Assembly (NCBI GenBank): GCA_010909165.1
Contig: MU008177.1
Span: 62,001 to 126,000, forward strand
Direction of reading: 5' to 3'
Length of the DNA: 64,000 bases
Source of the DNA: Anthoceros angustus
Taxonomy: Eukaryota > Streptophyta > Anthocerotopsida > Anthocerotales > Anthocerotaceae
Made by a program: the position numbers and the translations under genes. The notes beneath the pieces are model-generated. The model searched no databases and had not been told where the DNA came from. It worked only from the letters and a program-made list of their open reading frames with translations. Below, one piece after another: positions 36,871 through 49,829 of the stretch (position 1 is the stretch's first letter; each line of letters opens with the position of its first letter).

Positions 36871-39432
36871 CACTACTAGAAAAGGGTGGTATTGTCACTT
36901 ATATCACGGTTTATGCAGCCTATTATGACGGTGCTCGCATCTTGTCACACTTTTGGTATAATGGTGGAGGAATGGTAACCAACCTCTTGGTGTTGCAGCC
37001 TTTATTACGGAACTACGTGAATGCGTGTCACGAACTATGACCGTATGAGTGTGACAATTGAAGAATTATAACACTTTGTGTGCACGGCCCGGGCCGATCG
37101 ACTCCATAACCATGGTTAACAATGCCTTTCAATTTTCCATTGTGGCTCGAGAGACAATCTTGTGCTAGCAGCTTCGGATCTTGGAACAAGTATTGTATTT
37201 TGTTTTTATGAATGCATGAGAGCACCCGCCAAAGAAAACAAAAATCAACGATGATGTTTGCAAAGGAATGAAAAAGCCAACAATGATGTCCCTAAAGGAG
37301 TACTCAATCTAAGAAGAAAAGAAAAGGTGATGTATAGGTGTTATAGGTATTCCTAATCCTATCATTTTATTCAGATGAGGAATTGCGTTTATACTCAACG
37401 CATTTTGTGATCGGCATCAAGTTTCGACCTTACGGTTTTATTCTATTCTTTTCATATTCATATCATGTCATGTACGTGTGAAAGAAATTGGGTTTATATT
37501 ACATCCCTTTTGCCTTTATCGAGTTTGGATCTTAGTTCTCGAGATAAATCCATCATTTAATACTATATATGTGTTTCCTTGGCTACATACTATTCAACTA
37601 CTTTTGGACTTGAGAAGTAACAACCATCCGGTTTGTTTGTAACTTGAGTTCAAAGATGACGACCATACTCTCTAGTTTTTATTGCTTTGGCAATGGGTGC
37701 CATGATGGTGGATGGCAAGAATTTTGTTGAGCTCCAAGCGCCGTGGGCACTAATAGTCATATTCACTCGGATGTCCAATACACTACGAGCAATACACCAA
37801 CCTCCACTATCTCGAGTATGTATGAGATTTTTATGTTTGATTGTTGTTGGACAAGTTTTCTTGTTGCAATGTTGACTAAAAGTGGAAGTATATGTGTGAA
37901 TTCTATAATTTTGTTTTTACATCATTTATCATTTTCTTTTGATCTTTTGAGCCAAGTGATTTCAAAATGGAAAAAAAATCATTCTACTATATACCTTTTA
38001 TTGCTTTGACAATGGTTGTTGTTATACTAGGAGTGAGTGGTCATTCAACTCTTCATGGAGGACATGTTAGAACGTTTAACCATATTGAGTCAAATGTGTT
38101 ATACTCCGGCAGTCTTTCATCTTCTCTCAAGTATGTACCGGGTTGATAGTAGATCGCTGCATGATATTTTTCTTAGAGCACACTTTGGATAGATATGTGA
38201 AATGCATTTTCTTCGTGAATTAGGAAATAATTTTGACAAGTAAGAACTTAGTTTATCTATGTGGAATGCAGTAGTTGTTTCCTCAACAACAAGCACAATA
38301 TCTCGTGGATCCCCGGACAAATAACAAGTGGAGTTTGGGCGGTGGGAGCAATGATTTGTGGGATAGTGGGAAGAATTGTGATGTAACCTTCGCTATGTGC
38401 GATCGATATCGACACCATCACATGTAAGAGAGCACCAATAGATATTCCTATTGCGGATCTATTAGTAGTAGGGGATCCGGCATTCCTTTTCAAGGAGAAG
38501 GAGTAGTGCTCTCGCAAGATGCATGGCAAGTGTTTGGCGATTCGGACTACAACAATTCACCTAGATCCATGTATATCCAGCGTAATTTCATGGAGCTGGT
38601 AGCAACGCTAGTAGCATGTGCATAAAGGATGGAATGTTTCCTCATTGTAGTCACGTTGCTTTAAAATTTTACCAAAAGCTTATGCTCCTTGTCTTGATAA
38701 AACCCGGTAACATGGAGACTTTACGAAAGAAAAGGAGATGGAAATCCCATTTGCCCGAGAAAAGGAGGAAAGACCAAGCCAAGGGGACTAACCCTCACGA
38801 CCGCTCATCTCGAAACTAACTACATCTGACAAGAATTTCGTGGTTAGAGATATGAGAAGGCCTACCTACCATAGAAGGCGCGCATCCCGGTGCTTGCCGT
38901 CCTATACACGCGTTATCGCGCCCTCTATATGGCGATGGACACCGTTTCGAAAGCCACAAGACAAGAAAAGGAGATCAACCCCATTATTCTTGCGATTGTG
39001 GTAAGCCTTGCAGTCAAGGTGAAGTGGAAGGTTCTTCTTTGGGCGGGCGGGCTGGGCAATGGAGGTAGGGATGTGGAGCCTGCCCGAGGTGTGGCTTGGG
39101 GCCATGAGGCCCCATCATGGTCGAAGGTGGTTGCTATCCACGGAGAGTTAGCACACGCTTGTGGTATGAAACTTCCTTGTGGTTGCAATGTGCACAACCG
39201 CAAATGACGACCAACGACTTGTGGAATGCGGATGCGGATGAATGTTCCGGGCTCTTGTCCCTCGGCTCTACCCCATTTACATGGAGTCTTGGCCGGACCT
39301 GACCTCACATCATCTACTACGGCTTGTGCCAAGCACCATCTTCACATACATACATCCAGGCTCCAACACTTTTCAACCTCAACTTCCAATCTCTAAATAA
39401 AGGTTAGGATTCCCCTAGCATATCTGGACTAT
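36871..39432 (+). repeat. Array unit 14 (2562 bp)
   Basis: Standard layout. Confidence 0.95.
37656..38564 (+). pseudogene. EG45/PNP-like gene relic, unit 14
   Basis: Exon A has the ATGACGACCATAC start but then loses CG in CTCTCTAGT, so its frame fails. Exon B has A8 with the frame open through GVSGHSTLHGGHV. The core is one base short at GGGCGGTGGGAGC, and the 3' site is GATCCGGCATT. Confidence 0.5.
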
Positions 39433-40566
39433 CACTACTAGAAAAGGGGTGGTATTGTCACGACTTATATCACGGTTTATGCAGCCTATTATGATTTCGC
39501 ATCTTGTCACACTTTTGGTATAATGGTGGAGGAATGGTAACCAACCTCTTGGTGTTGCCGCTTATTACGGAACTACGTGAATGCGTGTCACGAACTATGG
39601 CCGTATGAGTGTGACAATTGAAGAATTATAACACTTTGTGTGCACGGGCCCGGGCGACCTTTGGACTCCATAACCATGGTTAACAATGCCTTTCAATTTT
39701 CCATTGTGGCTCGGAGAGACAATCTTGTGCTAGCAGCCGGATCGGAACAAGTATTGTATTTTATTTTTATGAATGCATGAGAGCACCCGCCAAAGAAAAC
39801 AAAAATCAACGATGATGTTTGCAAAGGAATGAAAAAGCCAACAATGATGTCCCTAAAGGAGTACTCAATCTAAGAAGAAAGAAAAGGAGATGGGAAATCC
39901 CATTTGCCCGAGAAAAGGAGGAAAGACCAAGCCAAGGGGACTAACCTCACGACCGCTCATCTCGAAACTAACTACATACAAGAATTTCGTGGTTAGAGAT
40001 ATGAGAAGGCCTACCTACCAGGGGCAAGACGCCATCCCGGCTTGCCGTCCCCATACGGCCAACGCCTCTATATGATGGACACCCGCTTCTCAAGAAAGCC
40101 ACGACAAGAAAAGGAGATCAACCCCATTATTCTTGCGATTGTGGTAAGCCTTGCACAGTCAAGGTGAAGTGGAAGGTTGCCGGAGGCGGGCGGGCCTGGG
40201 CAATGGAGGTAGGGATGTGGAGCCCCGCCGTGGCTTGGGGCCATGAGGCCCCATCATGGTCAAGGTGGTTGCTATCCACGGAGAGTTAGCACACGCTTGT
40301 GGTATGAAACTTCCTTGTGGTTGCAATGTGCACAAATGACGACGACCATCGACTTGTGGAATGCGGATGCGGATGAATGTTCCGGGCTCTTGTCCCTCGG
40401 CTCTCTGCCCCCATTTACATGAGCGTGGCACGACGACCTCACATCATCTACTACGGCTTGTGCCAAGCACCATCTTCACATACATACATCCAGGCTCCAA
40501 CACTTTTCAACCTCAACTTCCAATCTCTAAATAAAGGTTAGGATTCCCCTAGCATATATGGACTAT
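39433..40566 (+). repeat. Array unit 15 with a 1.45-kb internal deletion (1134 bp)
   Basis: The whole EG45-like gene is lost. The junction at about 39880 joins two A/G-rich sites that share AAAGAAAAGG. The CACTA-like terminus and the basic/Cys-rich module remain. Confidence 0.93.
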
Positions 40567-43153
40567 CACTACTAGAAAAAGGGGTGGTATTGTCACGCCT
40601 TATATCACGGTTTATGCAGCCTATTATGCGCGATCTTGTCACACTTTTGGTATAATGGTGGAGGAATGGTAACCAACCTCTTGGTGTTGCAATCGCTTAT
40701 TACGGAACTACGTGAATGCGTGTCACGAACTATGACCGTATGAGTGTGACAATTGAAGAATTATAACACTTTGTGTGCACGGGCCCGGGCCCCGAAATCG
40801 GACTCCATAACCATGGTTAACAATGCCTTTCAATTTTCCATTGTGGCTCAGAGACAATCTTGTGCTAGCCAGCTTGGATGCGGAACAAGTATTGTATTTT
40901 GTTTTTATGAATGCATGAGAGCACCCGCCAAAGAAAACAAAAATCAACGATGATGTTTGCAAAGGAATGAAAAAGCCAACAATGATGTCCCTAAAGGAGT
41001 ACTCAATCTAAGAAGAAAAGAAAAGGTGATGTATAGGTGTTATAGGTATTCCTAATCCTATCATTTTATTCAGATGAGGAATTGCGTTTATACTCAACGC
41101 ATTTTGTGATCGGCATCAAGTTTCGACCTTACGGTTTTATTCTATTCTTTTCATATTCATATCATGTCATATGCGTGTGAAAGAAATTGGGTTTATATTA
41201 CATCCCTTTTGCCCTTTATCGAGTTTGGATCTTAGTTCTCGAGATAAATCCATCATTTAATACTATATATGTGTTTCCTTGGCTACATACTATTCAACTA
41301 CTTTTGGACTTGAGAAGTAACAACCATCCGGTTTGTTTGTAACTTGAGTTCAAAGATGACGACCCATACTCTCGCTAGTTTTTATTGCTTTGGCAATGGG
41401 TGCCATGATGGTGGATGGCAAGAATTTTGTTGAGCTCCAAGCGCGTGGGCACTAATAGTCATATTCACTCGGATGTCCAATACACTACGAGCAATACACC
41501 AACCTCCACTATCTCGAGTATGTATGAGATTTTTATGTTTGATTGTTGTTGGACAAGTTTTCTTGTTGCAATGTTGACTAAAAGTGGAAGTATATGTGTG
41601 AATTCTATAATTTTGTTTTTACATCATTTATCATTTTCTTTTTGATCTTTTGAGCCAAGTGATTTCAAAATGGAAAAAAAAATCATTCTACTATATACCT
41701 TTTATTGCTTTGACAATGGTTGTTGTTATACTAGGGTGAGTGGTCATTCAACTCTTGCGGAGGACATGTTAGAACGTTTAACCATATTGAGTCAAATGTG
41801 TTATACTCAAGAATGATACGTTCATCTTCTCTCAAGTATGTACCGGGTTGATAGTAGATCGCTTGCATGATATTTTCTTAGAGCACACTTTGGATAGATA
41901 TGTGAAATGCATTTTCTTACGTGAATTAGGAAATAATTTTTGACAAGTAAGAACTTAGTTTATCTATGTGGAATGCGAGTTGTTTCCTCAACAACAAGCA
42001 CAATATCTCGGTGGATCCCTGGACAAATAACAAGTGGAGTTTGGGCGGTAGGGAGCAATGATTTGTGGGATAGTGGGAAGAATTGTGATGTAACCTTCGC
42101 TATGCGATCCACGATATCGACACCATCACATGTAAGAGAGCACCAATAGATATTCCTATTGCGGATCTATTAGTAGTAGGGGATCCGGCATTCCTTTTCA
42201 AGGAGAAGGAGTAGTGCTCTCGCAAGATGCATGGCAAGTCGTGTTTGGCGATTGAGACTACAACAATTCACCTAGATCCATGTATATCCAGCAGTAATTT
42301 CATGGAGCTGGTAGCAACGCTAGTAGCATGTGCATAAAGGATGGAATGTTTTCCTCATTGTAGTCACGTTGCTTTAAAATTTTACCAAAAAGCTTATGCT
42401 CCTTGTCTTGATAAAACCGGTAACATGGAGACTTTCTGAAGAAAAGGAGATGGGAAATCCCATTTGCCCGAGAAAAGGAGGAAAGACCAAGCCAAGGGGA
42501 CTAACCCTCACGACCGCTCATCTCGAAACTAACTACATACAGCAAGAATTTCGTGGTTAGAGATATGAGAAGGCCTACCTACCAGGGGCGAGGCGCATCC
42601 CGGTGCTTGCCGTCCTATACACGCGTTCGCCAACGCCCTCTATATGGCGATGGACACCGTTTCAAGAAAGCCACAAGACAAGAAAAGGGGAGATCAACCC
42701 CATTATTCTTGCGATTGTGGTAAGCCTTGGCAGTCAAGGTGAAGTGGAAGGTTGCTGCTGGAGGCGGGCGGGCTGGGCAATGGAGGTAGGGATGTGGAGC
42801 CCCGCCGTGGCTTGGGGCCATGAGGCCCCATCATGGTCCGAAGGTGGTTGCTATCCACGGAGAGTTAGCACACGCTTGTGGTATGAAACTTCCTTGTGGT
42901 TGCAATGTGCACAAACCGCAAATGACGGCGACCAGACTTGTGGAATGCGGATGCAGGATGAATGTTCCGGGCTCTTGTCCCTCGGCTCCCCCCCCCATTT
43001 ACATGAGCGGTCTTGGCCGGACACCTCACATCATCTACTACGGCTTGTGCCAAGCACCATCTTCACATACATACATCCAGCTCCAACACTTTTCAACCTC
43101 AACTTCCAATCTCTAAATAAAGGTTAGGATTCCCCTAGCATATCGCAGACTAT
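40567..43153 (+). repeat. Array unit 16 (2587 bp)
   Basis: Standard layout. Confidence 0.95.
41356..42275 (+). pseudogene. EG45/PNP-like gene relic, unit 16
   Basis: Exon B has A9. The core is open through WAVGSNDLWDSGKNC, then shifts at GCTATGCGATCCACG. The 3' site is GATCCGGCATT. Confidence 0.5.
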
Positions 43154-45715
43154 CACTACTAGAAAAGGGTGGTATTGTCACACTTATATCACGGTTTATG
43201 CAGCCTATTATGGCTTTACGCATCTTGTCACACTTTTGGTATAATGGTGGAGGAATGGTAACCAACCTCTTGGTGTTGCGCTTATTACGGAACTACGTGA
43301 ATGCGTGTCACGAACTATGACCGTATGAGTGTGACAATTGAAGAATTATAACACTTTGTGTGCACGGGCCCGGGCGACCAGACTCCATAACCATGGTTAA
43401 CAATGCCTTTCAATTTTCCATTGTGGCTCGGGAGACAATCTTGTGCTAGCCAGCTTGGATCTTTGGAACAAGTATTGTATTTTGTTTTTATGAATGCATG
43501 AGAGCACCCGCCAAAGAAAACAAAAATCAACGATGATGTTTGCAAAGGAATGAAAAAAGCCAACAATGATGTCCCTAAAGGAGTACTCAATCTAAGAAGA
43601 AAAGAAAAGGTGATGTATAGGTGTTATAGGTATTCCTAATCCTATCATTTTATTCAGATGAGGAATTGCGTTTATACTCAACGCATTTTGTGATCGGCAT
43701 CAAGTTTCGACCTTACGCTTTTATTCTATTCTTTTCATATTCATATCATGTCATGTACGTGTGAAAGAAATTGGGTTTATATTACATCCCTTTTGCCCTC
43801 GAGTTTGGATCTTAGTTCTCGAGATAAATCCATCATTTAATACTATATATGTGTTTCCTTGGCTACATACTATTCAACTACTTTTTGGACTTGAGAAGTA
43901 ACAACCATCCGTTTGTTTGTAACTTGAGTTCAAAGATGACGACCCATACTCTCGCTAGTTTTTATTGCTTTGGCAATGGGTGCCATGATGGTGGATGGCA
44001 AGAATTTTGTTGAGCTCAAGCGCGCGTGGGCACTAATAGTCATATTCACTCGGATGTCCAATACACTACGAGCAATACACCAACCTCCACTATCTCGAGT
44101 ATGTATGAGATTTTTATGTTTGATTGTTGTTGGACAAGTTTTCTTGTTGCAATGTTGACTAAAAGTGGAAGTATATGTGTGAATTCTATAATTTTGTTTT
44201 TACATCATTTATCATTTTCTTTTGATCTTTTGAGCCAAGTGATTTCAAAATGGAAAAAAAATCATTCTACTATATACCTTTTTATTGCTTTGACAATGGT
44301 TGTTGTTATACTAGGGTGAGTGGTCATTCAACTCTTCGCGGAGGACATGTTAGAACGCGTTTAACCATATTGAGTCAAATGTGTTATACTCAGAATACTG
44401 CTTTCATCTTCTCTCAAGTATGTACCGGGTTGATAGTAGATCGCTACTGCATGATATTTTCTTAGAGCACACTTTGGATAGATATGTGAAATGCATTTTC
44501 TTCGTGAATTAGGAAATAATTTTGACAAGTAAGAACTTAGTTTATCTATGTGGAATGCGAGTTGTTTCCTCAACAACAAGCACAATATCTCGGTGGATCC
44601 CGCTGGACAAATAACAAGTGGAGTTTGGGCGGTAGGGAGCAATGATTTGTGGGATAGTGGGAAGAATTGTGATGTAACCTTCGCTATGCCGATATCGACA
44701 CCATCACATGTAAGAGAGCACCAATAGATATTCCTATTGCGGATCTATTAGTAGTAGGGGATCCGCATTCCTTTTCAAGGAGAAGGAGTAGTGCTCTCGC
44801 AAGATGCATGGCAAGTCGTGTTTGGCGATTGAGACTACAACAATTCACCTAGATCCATGTATATCCAGTAATTTCATGGAGCTGGTAGCAACGCTAGTAG
44901 CATGTGCATAAAGGATGGAATGTTTTCCTCATTGTAGTCACGTTGCTTTAAAATTTTACCAAAAAGCTTATGCTCCTTGTCTTGATAAAACCGAACATGG
45001 AGACTTTACGAAGAAAAGGAGATGGGAAATCCCATTTGCCCCGAGAAAAAGGAGGAAAGACCAAGCCAAGGGGACTAACCCTCACGACCGCTCATCTCGA
45101 AACTAACTACATACAGAAGAATTTCGTGGTTAGAGATATGAGAAGGCCTACCTACCAGGGCCGACGCATCCCGATGCTTGCCGCCGTCCTATACACTGCG
45201 TTCAACGCCTCTATATGGCGATGGACACCGTTTCAAGAAAGCCACAGACAAGAAAAGGGAGATCAACCCCATTATTCTTGCGATTGTGGTAAGCCTTGGC
45301 ACAGTCAAGGTGAAGTGGAAGGTTGCTGCTGGGCGGGCGGGCAATGGAGGTAGGGATGTGGAGCCCCGCCGTGGCTTGGGGCCATGAGGCCCCATCATGG
45401 TCCGGTGGTTGCTATCCACGGAGAGTTAGCACACGCTTGTGGTATGAAACTTCCTTGTGGTTGCAATGTGCACAAACCGCAAATGACGACGACCACGACT
45501 TGTGGAATGCGGATGCGGGATGAATGTTCCGGGCTCTTGTCCCTCGGCTCTGCCCCCATTTACATGAGGTCTTGGCCGGACCTGACCTCACATCATCTAC
45601 TACGGCTTGTGCCAAGCACCATCTTCACATACATAAATCCAGCTCCAACACTTTTCAACCTCAACTTCCAATCTCTAAATAAAGGTTAGGATTCCCCTAG
45701 CATATCGCAGACTAT
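43154..45715 (+). repeat. Array unit 17 (2562 bp)
   Basis: Standard layout. Confidence 0.95.
43936..44852 (+). pseudogene. EG45/PNP-like gene relic, unit 17
   Basis: Exon B has A8, but CTAGGGTGAG loses a base afterwards. The core is intact at GCGGTAGGGAGC and short at GCTATGCCGATATCG. The 3' site is GATCCGCATT. Confidence 0.5.
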
Positions 45716-48291
45716 CACTACTAGAAAAAGGGGTGGTATTGTCACACTTATATCACGGTTTATGCAGCCTATTATGACGGTGCTACGCATCTTGTCACAC
45801 TTTTGGTATAATGGTGGAGGAATGGTAACCAAACCTCTTGGTGTTGCGCTTATTACGGAACTACGTGAATGCGTGTCACGAACTATGACCGTATGAGTGT
45901 GACAATTGAAGAATTATAACACTTTGTGTGCACGGGCCCGGGCCCGACCGACTCCATAACCATGGTTAACAATGCCTTTCAATTTTCCATTGTGGCTCGG
46001 AGAGACAATCTTGTGCTAGCCAGCTCGGATCGGAACAAGTATTGTATTTTGTTTTTATGAATGCATGAGAGCACCCGCCAAAGAAAACAAAAATCAACGA
46101 TGATGTTTGCAAAGGAATGAAAAAGCCAACAATGATGTCCCTAAAGGAGTACTCAATCTAAGAAGAAAAGAAAAGGTGATGTATAGGTGTTATAGGTATT
46201 CCTAATCCTATCATTTTATTCAGATGAGGAATTGCGTTTATACTCAACGCATTTTGTGATCGGCATCAAGTTTCGACCTTACGCTTTATTCTATTCTTTT
46301 CATATTCATATCATGTCATGTATGCGTGTGAAAGAAATTGGGTTTATATTACATCCCTTTGCCATCGAGTTTGGATCTTAGTTCTAGATAAATCCATCAT
46401 TTAATACTATATATGTGTTTCCTTGGCTACATACTATTCAACTACTTTTGGACTTGAGAAGTAACAACCATCCGTTTGTTTGTAACTTGAGTTCAAAGAT
46501 GACGACCCATACTCTCGCTAGTTTTTATTGCTTTGGCAATGGGTGCCATGATGGTGGATGGCAAGAATTTTGTTGAGCTCCAAGCGCACGTGGGCACTAA
46601 TAGTCATATTCACTCGGATGTCCAATACACTACGAGCAATACACCAACCTCCACTATCTCGAGTATGTATGAGATTTTTATGTTTGATTGTTGTTGGACA
46701 AGTTTTCTTGTTGCAATGTTGACTAAAAGTGGAAGTATATGTGTGAATTCTATAATTTTGTTTTTACATCATTTATCATTTTCTTTTTGATCTTTTGAGC
46801 CAAGTGATTTCAAAATGGAAAAAAAATCATTCTACTATATACCTTTTATTGCTTTGACAATGGTTGTTGTTATACTAGGAGTGAGTGGTCATTCAACTCT
46901 TCGGAGGACATGTTAGAACGTTTAACCATATTGAGTCAAATGTGTTATACTCGGCGTAATACGTTTCATCTTCTCTCAAGTATGTACCGGGTTGATAGTA
47001 GATCATGTTGCATGATATTTTTCTTAGAGCACACTTTGGATAGATATGTGAAATGCATTTTCTTACGTGAATTAGGAAATAATTTTGACAAGTAAGAACT
47101 TAGTTTATCTATGTGGAATGCAGGCGTAGTTGTTTCCTCAACAACAAGCACAATATCTCGGTGGATCCTGGACAAATAACAAGTGGAGTTTGGGCGGTAG
47201 GGAGCAATGATTTGTGGGATAGTGGGAAGAATTGTGATGTAACCTTCGCTATGCGGTGATATCGACACCATCACATGTAAGAGAGCACCAATAGATATTC
47301 CTATTGCGGATCTATTAGTAGTAGGATCCCATTCCTTTTCAAGGAGAAGGAGTAGTGCTCTATAAGATGCATGGCAAGTCGTGTTTGGCGATTCGAGACT
47401 ACAACAATTCACCTAGATCCATGTATATCCAGTAATTTCATGGAGCTGGTAGCAACGCTAGTAGCATGTGCATAAAGGATGGAATGTTTCCTCATTGTAG
47501 TCACGTTGCTTTAAAATTTTTACCAAAAAGCTTATGCTCCTTGTCTTGATAAAACCAGTAACATGGAGACTTTACGAAAGAAAAGGAGATGGGAAATCCC
47601 ATTTGCCCCAAGAAAAAAAGGAGGAAAGACCAAGCCAAGGGGGACTAACCCTCACGACCGCTCATCTCGAAACTAACTACATACAGCGCGAAGAATTTCG
47701 TGGTTAGAGATATGAGAAGGCCTACCTACCACAGGGACGCGCATCCCAGTGCTTGCCGTCCTATACACGCGTTCGCGCCTCTATATGGCGATGGACACCC
47801 GTTTCAAGAAAGCCACAGACAAGAAAGGGAGATCAACCCCATTATTCTTGCGATTGTGGTAAGCCTTGGCACAGTCAAGGTGAAGTGGAAGGTTGCTGCG
47901 GAGGCGGGGGGCTGGGCAATGGAGGTAGGGATGTGGAGCCCCGCCGTGGCTTGGGGCCATGAGGCCCCATCATGGTCCGAAGGTGGTTGCTATCCACGGA
48001 GAGTTAGCACACGCTTGTGGTATGAAACTTCCTTGTGGTTGCAATGTGCACAAAGCGCAAATGGCGACCAGCGACTTGTGGAATGCGGATGCGGGATGAA
48101 TGTTCCGGGCTCTTGTCCCTCGGCTCTGCCCCCATTTACATGAGCCGGTCTTGGGACACACCTCACATCATCTACTACGGCTTGTGCCAAGCACCATCTT
48201 CACATACATACATCCAGCTCCAACACTTTTCAACCTCAACTTCCAATCTCTAAATAAAGGTTAGGATTCCCCTAGCATATACGCAGACTAT
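45716..48291 (+). repeat. Array unit 18 (2576 bp)
   Basis: Standard layout; last complete unit. Confidence 0.95.
46499..47416 (+). pseudogene. EG45/PNP-like gene relic, unit 18
   Basis: Exon B has A8 and the WAVGS site is intact. Shifts occur at GCTATGCGGTGATATCG and at AGGATCCCATTCC. Confidence 0.5.
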
Positions 48292-48927
48292 CACTACTAG
48301 AAAGGGTGGTATTGTCACACTTATATCACAGTTTATGCAGCCTATTATGGCGGTGCTACGCATCTTGTCACACTTTTGGTATAATGGTGGAGGAATGGTA
48401 ACCAACCTCTTGGTGTTGCAATCGCTTATTACGAACTACGTGAATGCGTGTCACGAACTATGACCGTATGAGTGTGACAATTGAAGAATTATAACACTTT
48501 GTGTGCACGGGCCCGACCTGGACTCCATAACCATGGTTAACAATGCCTTTCAATTTTCCATTGTGGCTCAGAGAGACAATCTTGCTAGCTTACGGATCTT
48601 TGGAACAAGTATTGTATTTTGTTTTTATGAATGCATGAGAGCACCCGCCAAAGAAAACAAAAATCAACGATGATGTTTGCAAAGGAATGAAAAAAGCCAA
48701 CAATGATGTCCCTAAAGGAGTACTCAATCTAAGAAGAAAAGAAAAGGTGATGTATAGGTGTTATAGGTATTCCTAATCCTATCATTTTATTCGTATGAGG
48801 AATTGCGTATGAGGAATTGCAAGAATTTTGTTGAACTCCAAGCGCACGTGGGCAGTAATAGTCATATTCACTCGGATGTCCAATACACTACGAGCAATAC
48901 ACCAACCTCCACTATCTCGAGTATGTA
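48292..48927 (+). repeat. Array unit 19, truncated
   Basis: A normal start, then a deletion from the spacer into exon A. The junction carries a 14-bp tandem doubling (48793-48820). Exon A ends at its TCGAGTATGTA donor site (about 48927), where the array stops abruptly against the Copia relic. Confidence 0.9.
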
Positions 48928-48977
48928 AGACTCGAAAGAGTTTTTTTTGAAACAGATGTGTGAAGTAGCTCCACTGT

Positions 48978-49690
48978 CTAAATTCCAGGAGGGATCACAT
49001 TCTTGTTACCTCTTGCAGGTGTGGAAGGAAATGATGATTCTCCTATGAAAGTGTGTTGTACAAGATTAAATGGTCTTGAAGAGGATCCTCGGCCTCGTCC
49101 TCTTCCTCTAGCTCTTCTTGTATACATTACCTGCTGCTTGCTCGATCGGGAGTCATGACGCCGACTTGACTCCTCCTGTATCAATGCTCCAATCAACTCA
49201 GTGATACTTATGTCCAAGCTATCTTCTAAGTCGTACTTGCCCATATTCTTCTTAACAGCCCTCAAAACAACATTTTTAGTTGTTACAAATGATCTGTAGG
49301 AGGGTGGTAAGGAGGATAATAGAGCAACAAAACAATTTAATTCAATTTCCATTTTGTCCTCGTTGCTACCCATCACCAGACTTCCAAATACCTTGCGCGA
49401 TCCAACTCGGGTGCTATTAAATCTTGTAACAAGTAAAGAGCATTCTTGTGTCTTCTGGACCACTCGACCCCGTTAGGTTGTTGATATCGCTCCTCCAACA
49501 AAACACTGAGTTCCTCAGCCCAAAGATTGTCCCAAATATACTTCCTTGCCAGTTTAATTGCACTCCGCAGCTCTCGATATCGAGGAAACCCATTCCAAGT
49601 AGCCAAGCGACGCCACTTTGCCCAATGTTTGTCCATTGTTTTATCAAACGGGATGTACCGTCTTGCCATACAATCCTTCCCCAAACTCAA
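48978..49690 (-). pseudogene. Copia-type gag (UBN2) relic
   Basis: Two minus-strand frames overlap between 49373 and 49463 and look like one frameshifted gag. The upstream part (49690 to 49373) contains WDNLWAEELSVLLEERY, and the downstream part (49463 to 48978) contains LLSSLPPSYRSFV and ITELIGALIQEESSRR, which match the conserved LPPSY and LIG-x-L-x-xEE motifs of Ty1/Copia gag. An Arg-Gly run (about residues 113-125 of the lower frame) follows. No protease, integrase or reverse transcriptase is present: the element is cut off where the macro-array begins. Confidence 0.75.
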
Positions 49691-49813
49691 ATGCCCGCAA
49701 CACCTAAGCTAACACCAGGAATCAACTTGGCTTTTGTTCCGATCGAAATTCTAATGTACCACAAGTTTGTTCCCGATGTAAGCTCAGTTTGTTCAACCAA
49801 CTGGTGAACGCGT

Positions 49814-49826
49814 GGCTCTGATACCA
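49814..49826 (-). other. Primer-binding site for initiator Met-tRNA
   Basis: On the minus strand the sequence reads TGGTATCAGAGCC, the standard plant retrotransposon primer-binding site complementary to initiator tRNA-Met. It lies just upstream of the gag relic, as expected. Confidence 0.85.
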
Positions 49827-49829
49827 AAA

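Larger units (their letters stand above)
2418..48927 (+). repeat. Head-to-tail macro-tandem array, unit about 2.58 kb
   Basis: Nineteen copies of CACTACTAGAAAA occur in the same orientation, starting at 2518, 5107, 7694, 10267, 13996, 16580, 19188, 21063, 23642, 26544, 29106, 31689, 34290, 36871, 39433, 40567, 43154, 45716 and 48292. Fourteen of the 18 intervals are 2562-2608 bp. The others are 3729 (unit 4), 1875 (unit 7), 2902 (unit 9) and 1134 bp (unit 15). The array begins with about 100 bp of a unit tail (2418-2517) and ends in a broken unit. Long AT-rich blocks are essentially identical in all units, whereas short GC/CG-bearing microsites differ in length. A standard unit holds a CACTA-like terminus, exons A and B, an EG45-like core, a basic/Cys-rich module and an AAATAAA motif. 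Confidence 0.97.

Noticed and set aside
2418-48927. Interpretation as CRISPR, rDNA spacer or centromeric satellite
   Set aside because: The unit is 2.58 kb and gene-bearing, without spacers, rRNA or the 150-400 bp monomers typical of satellites.
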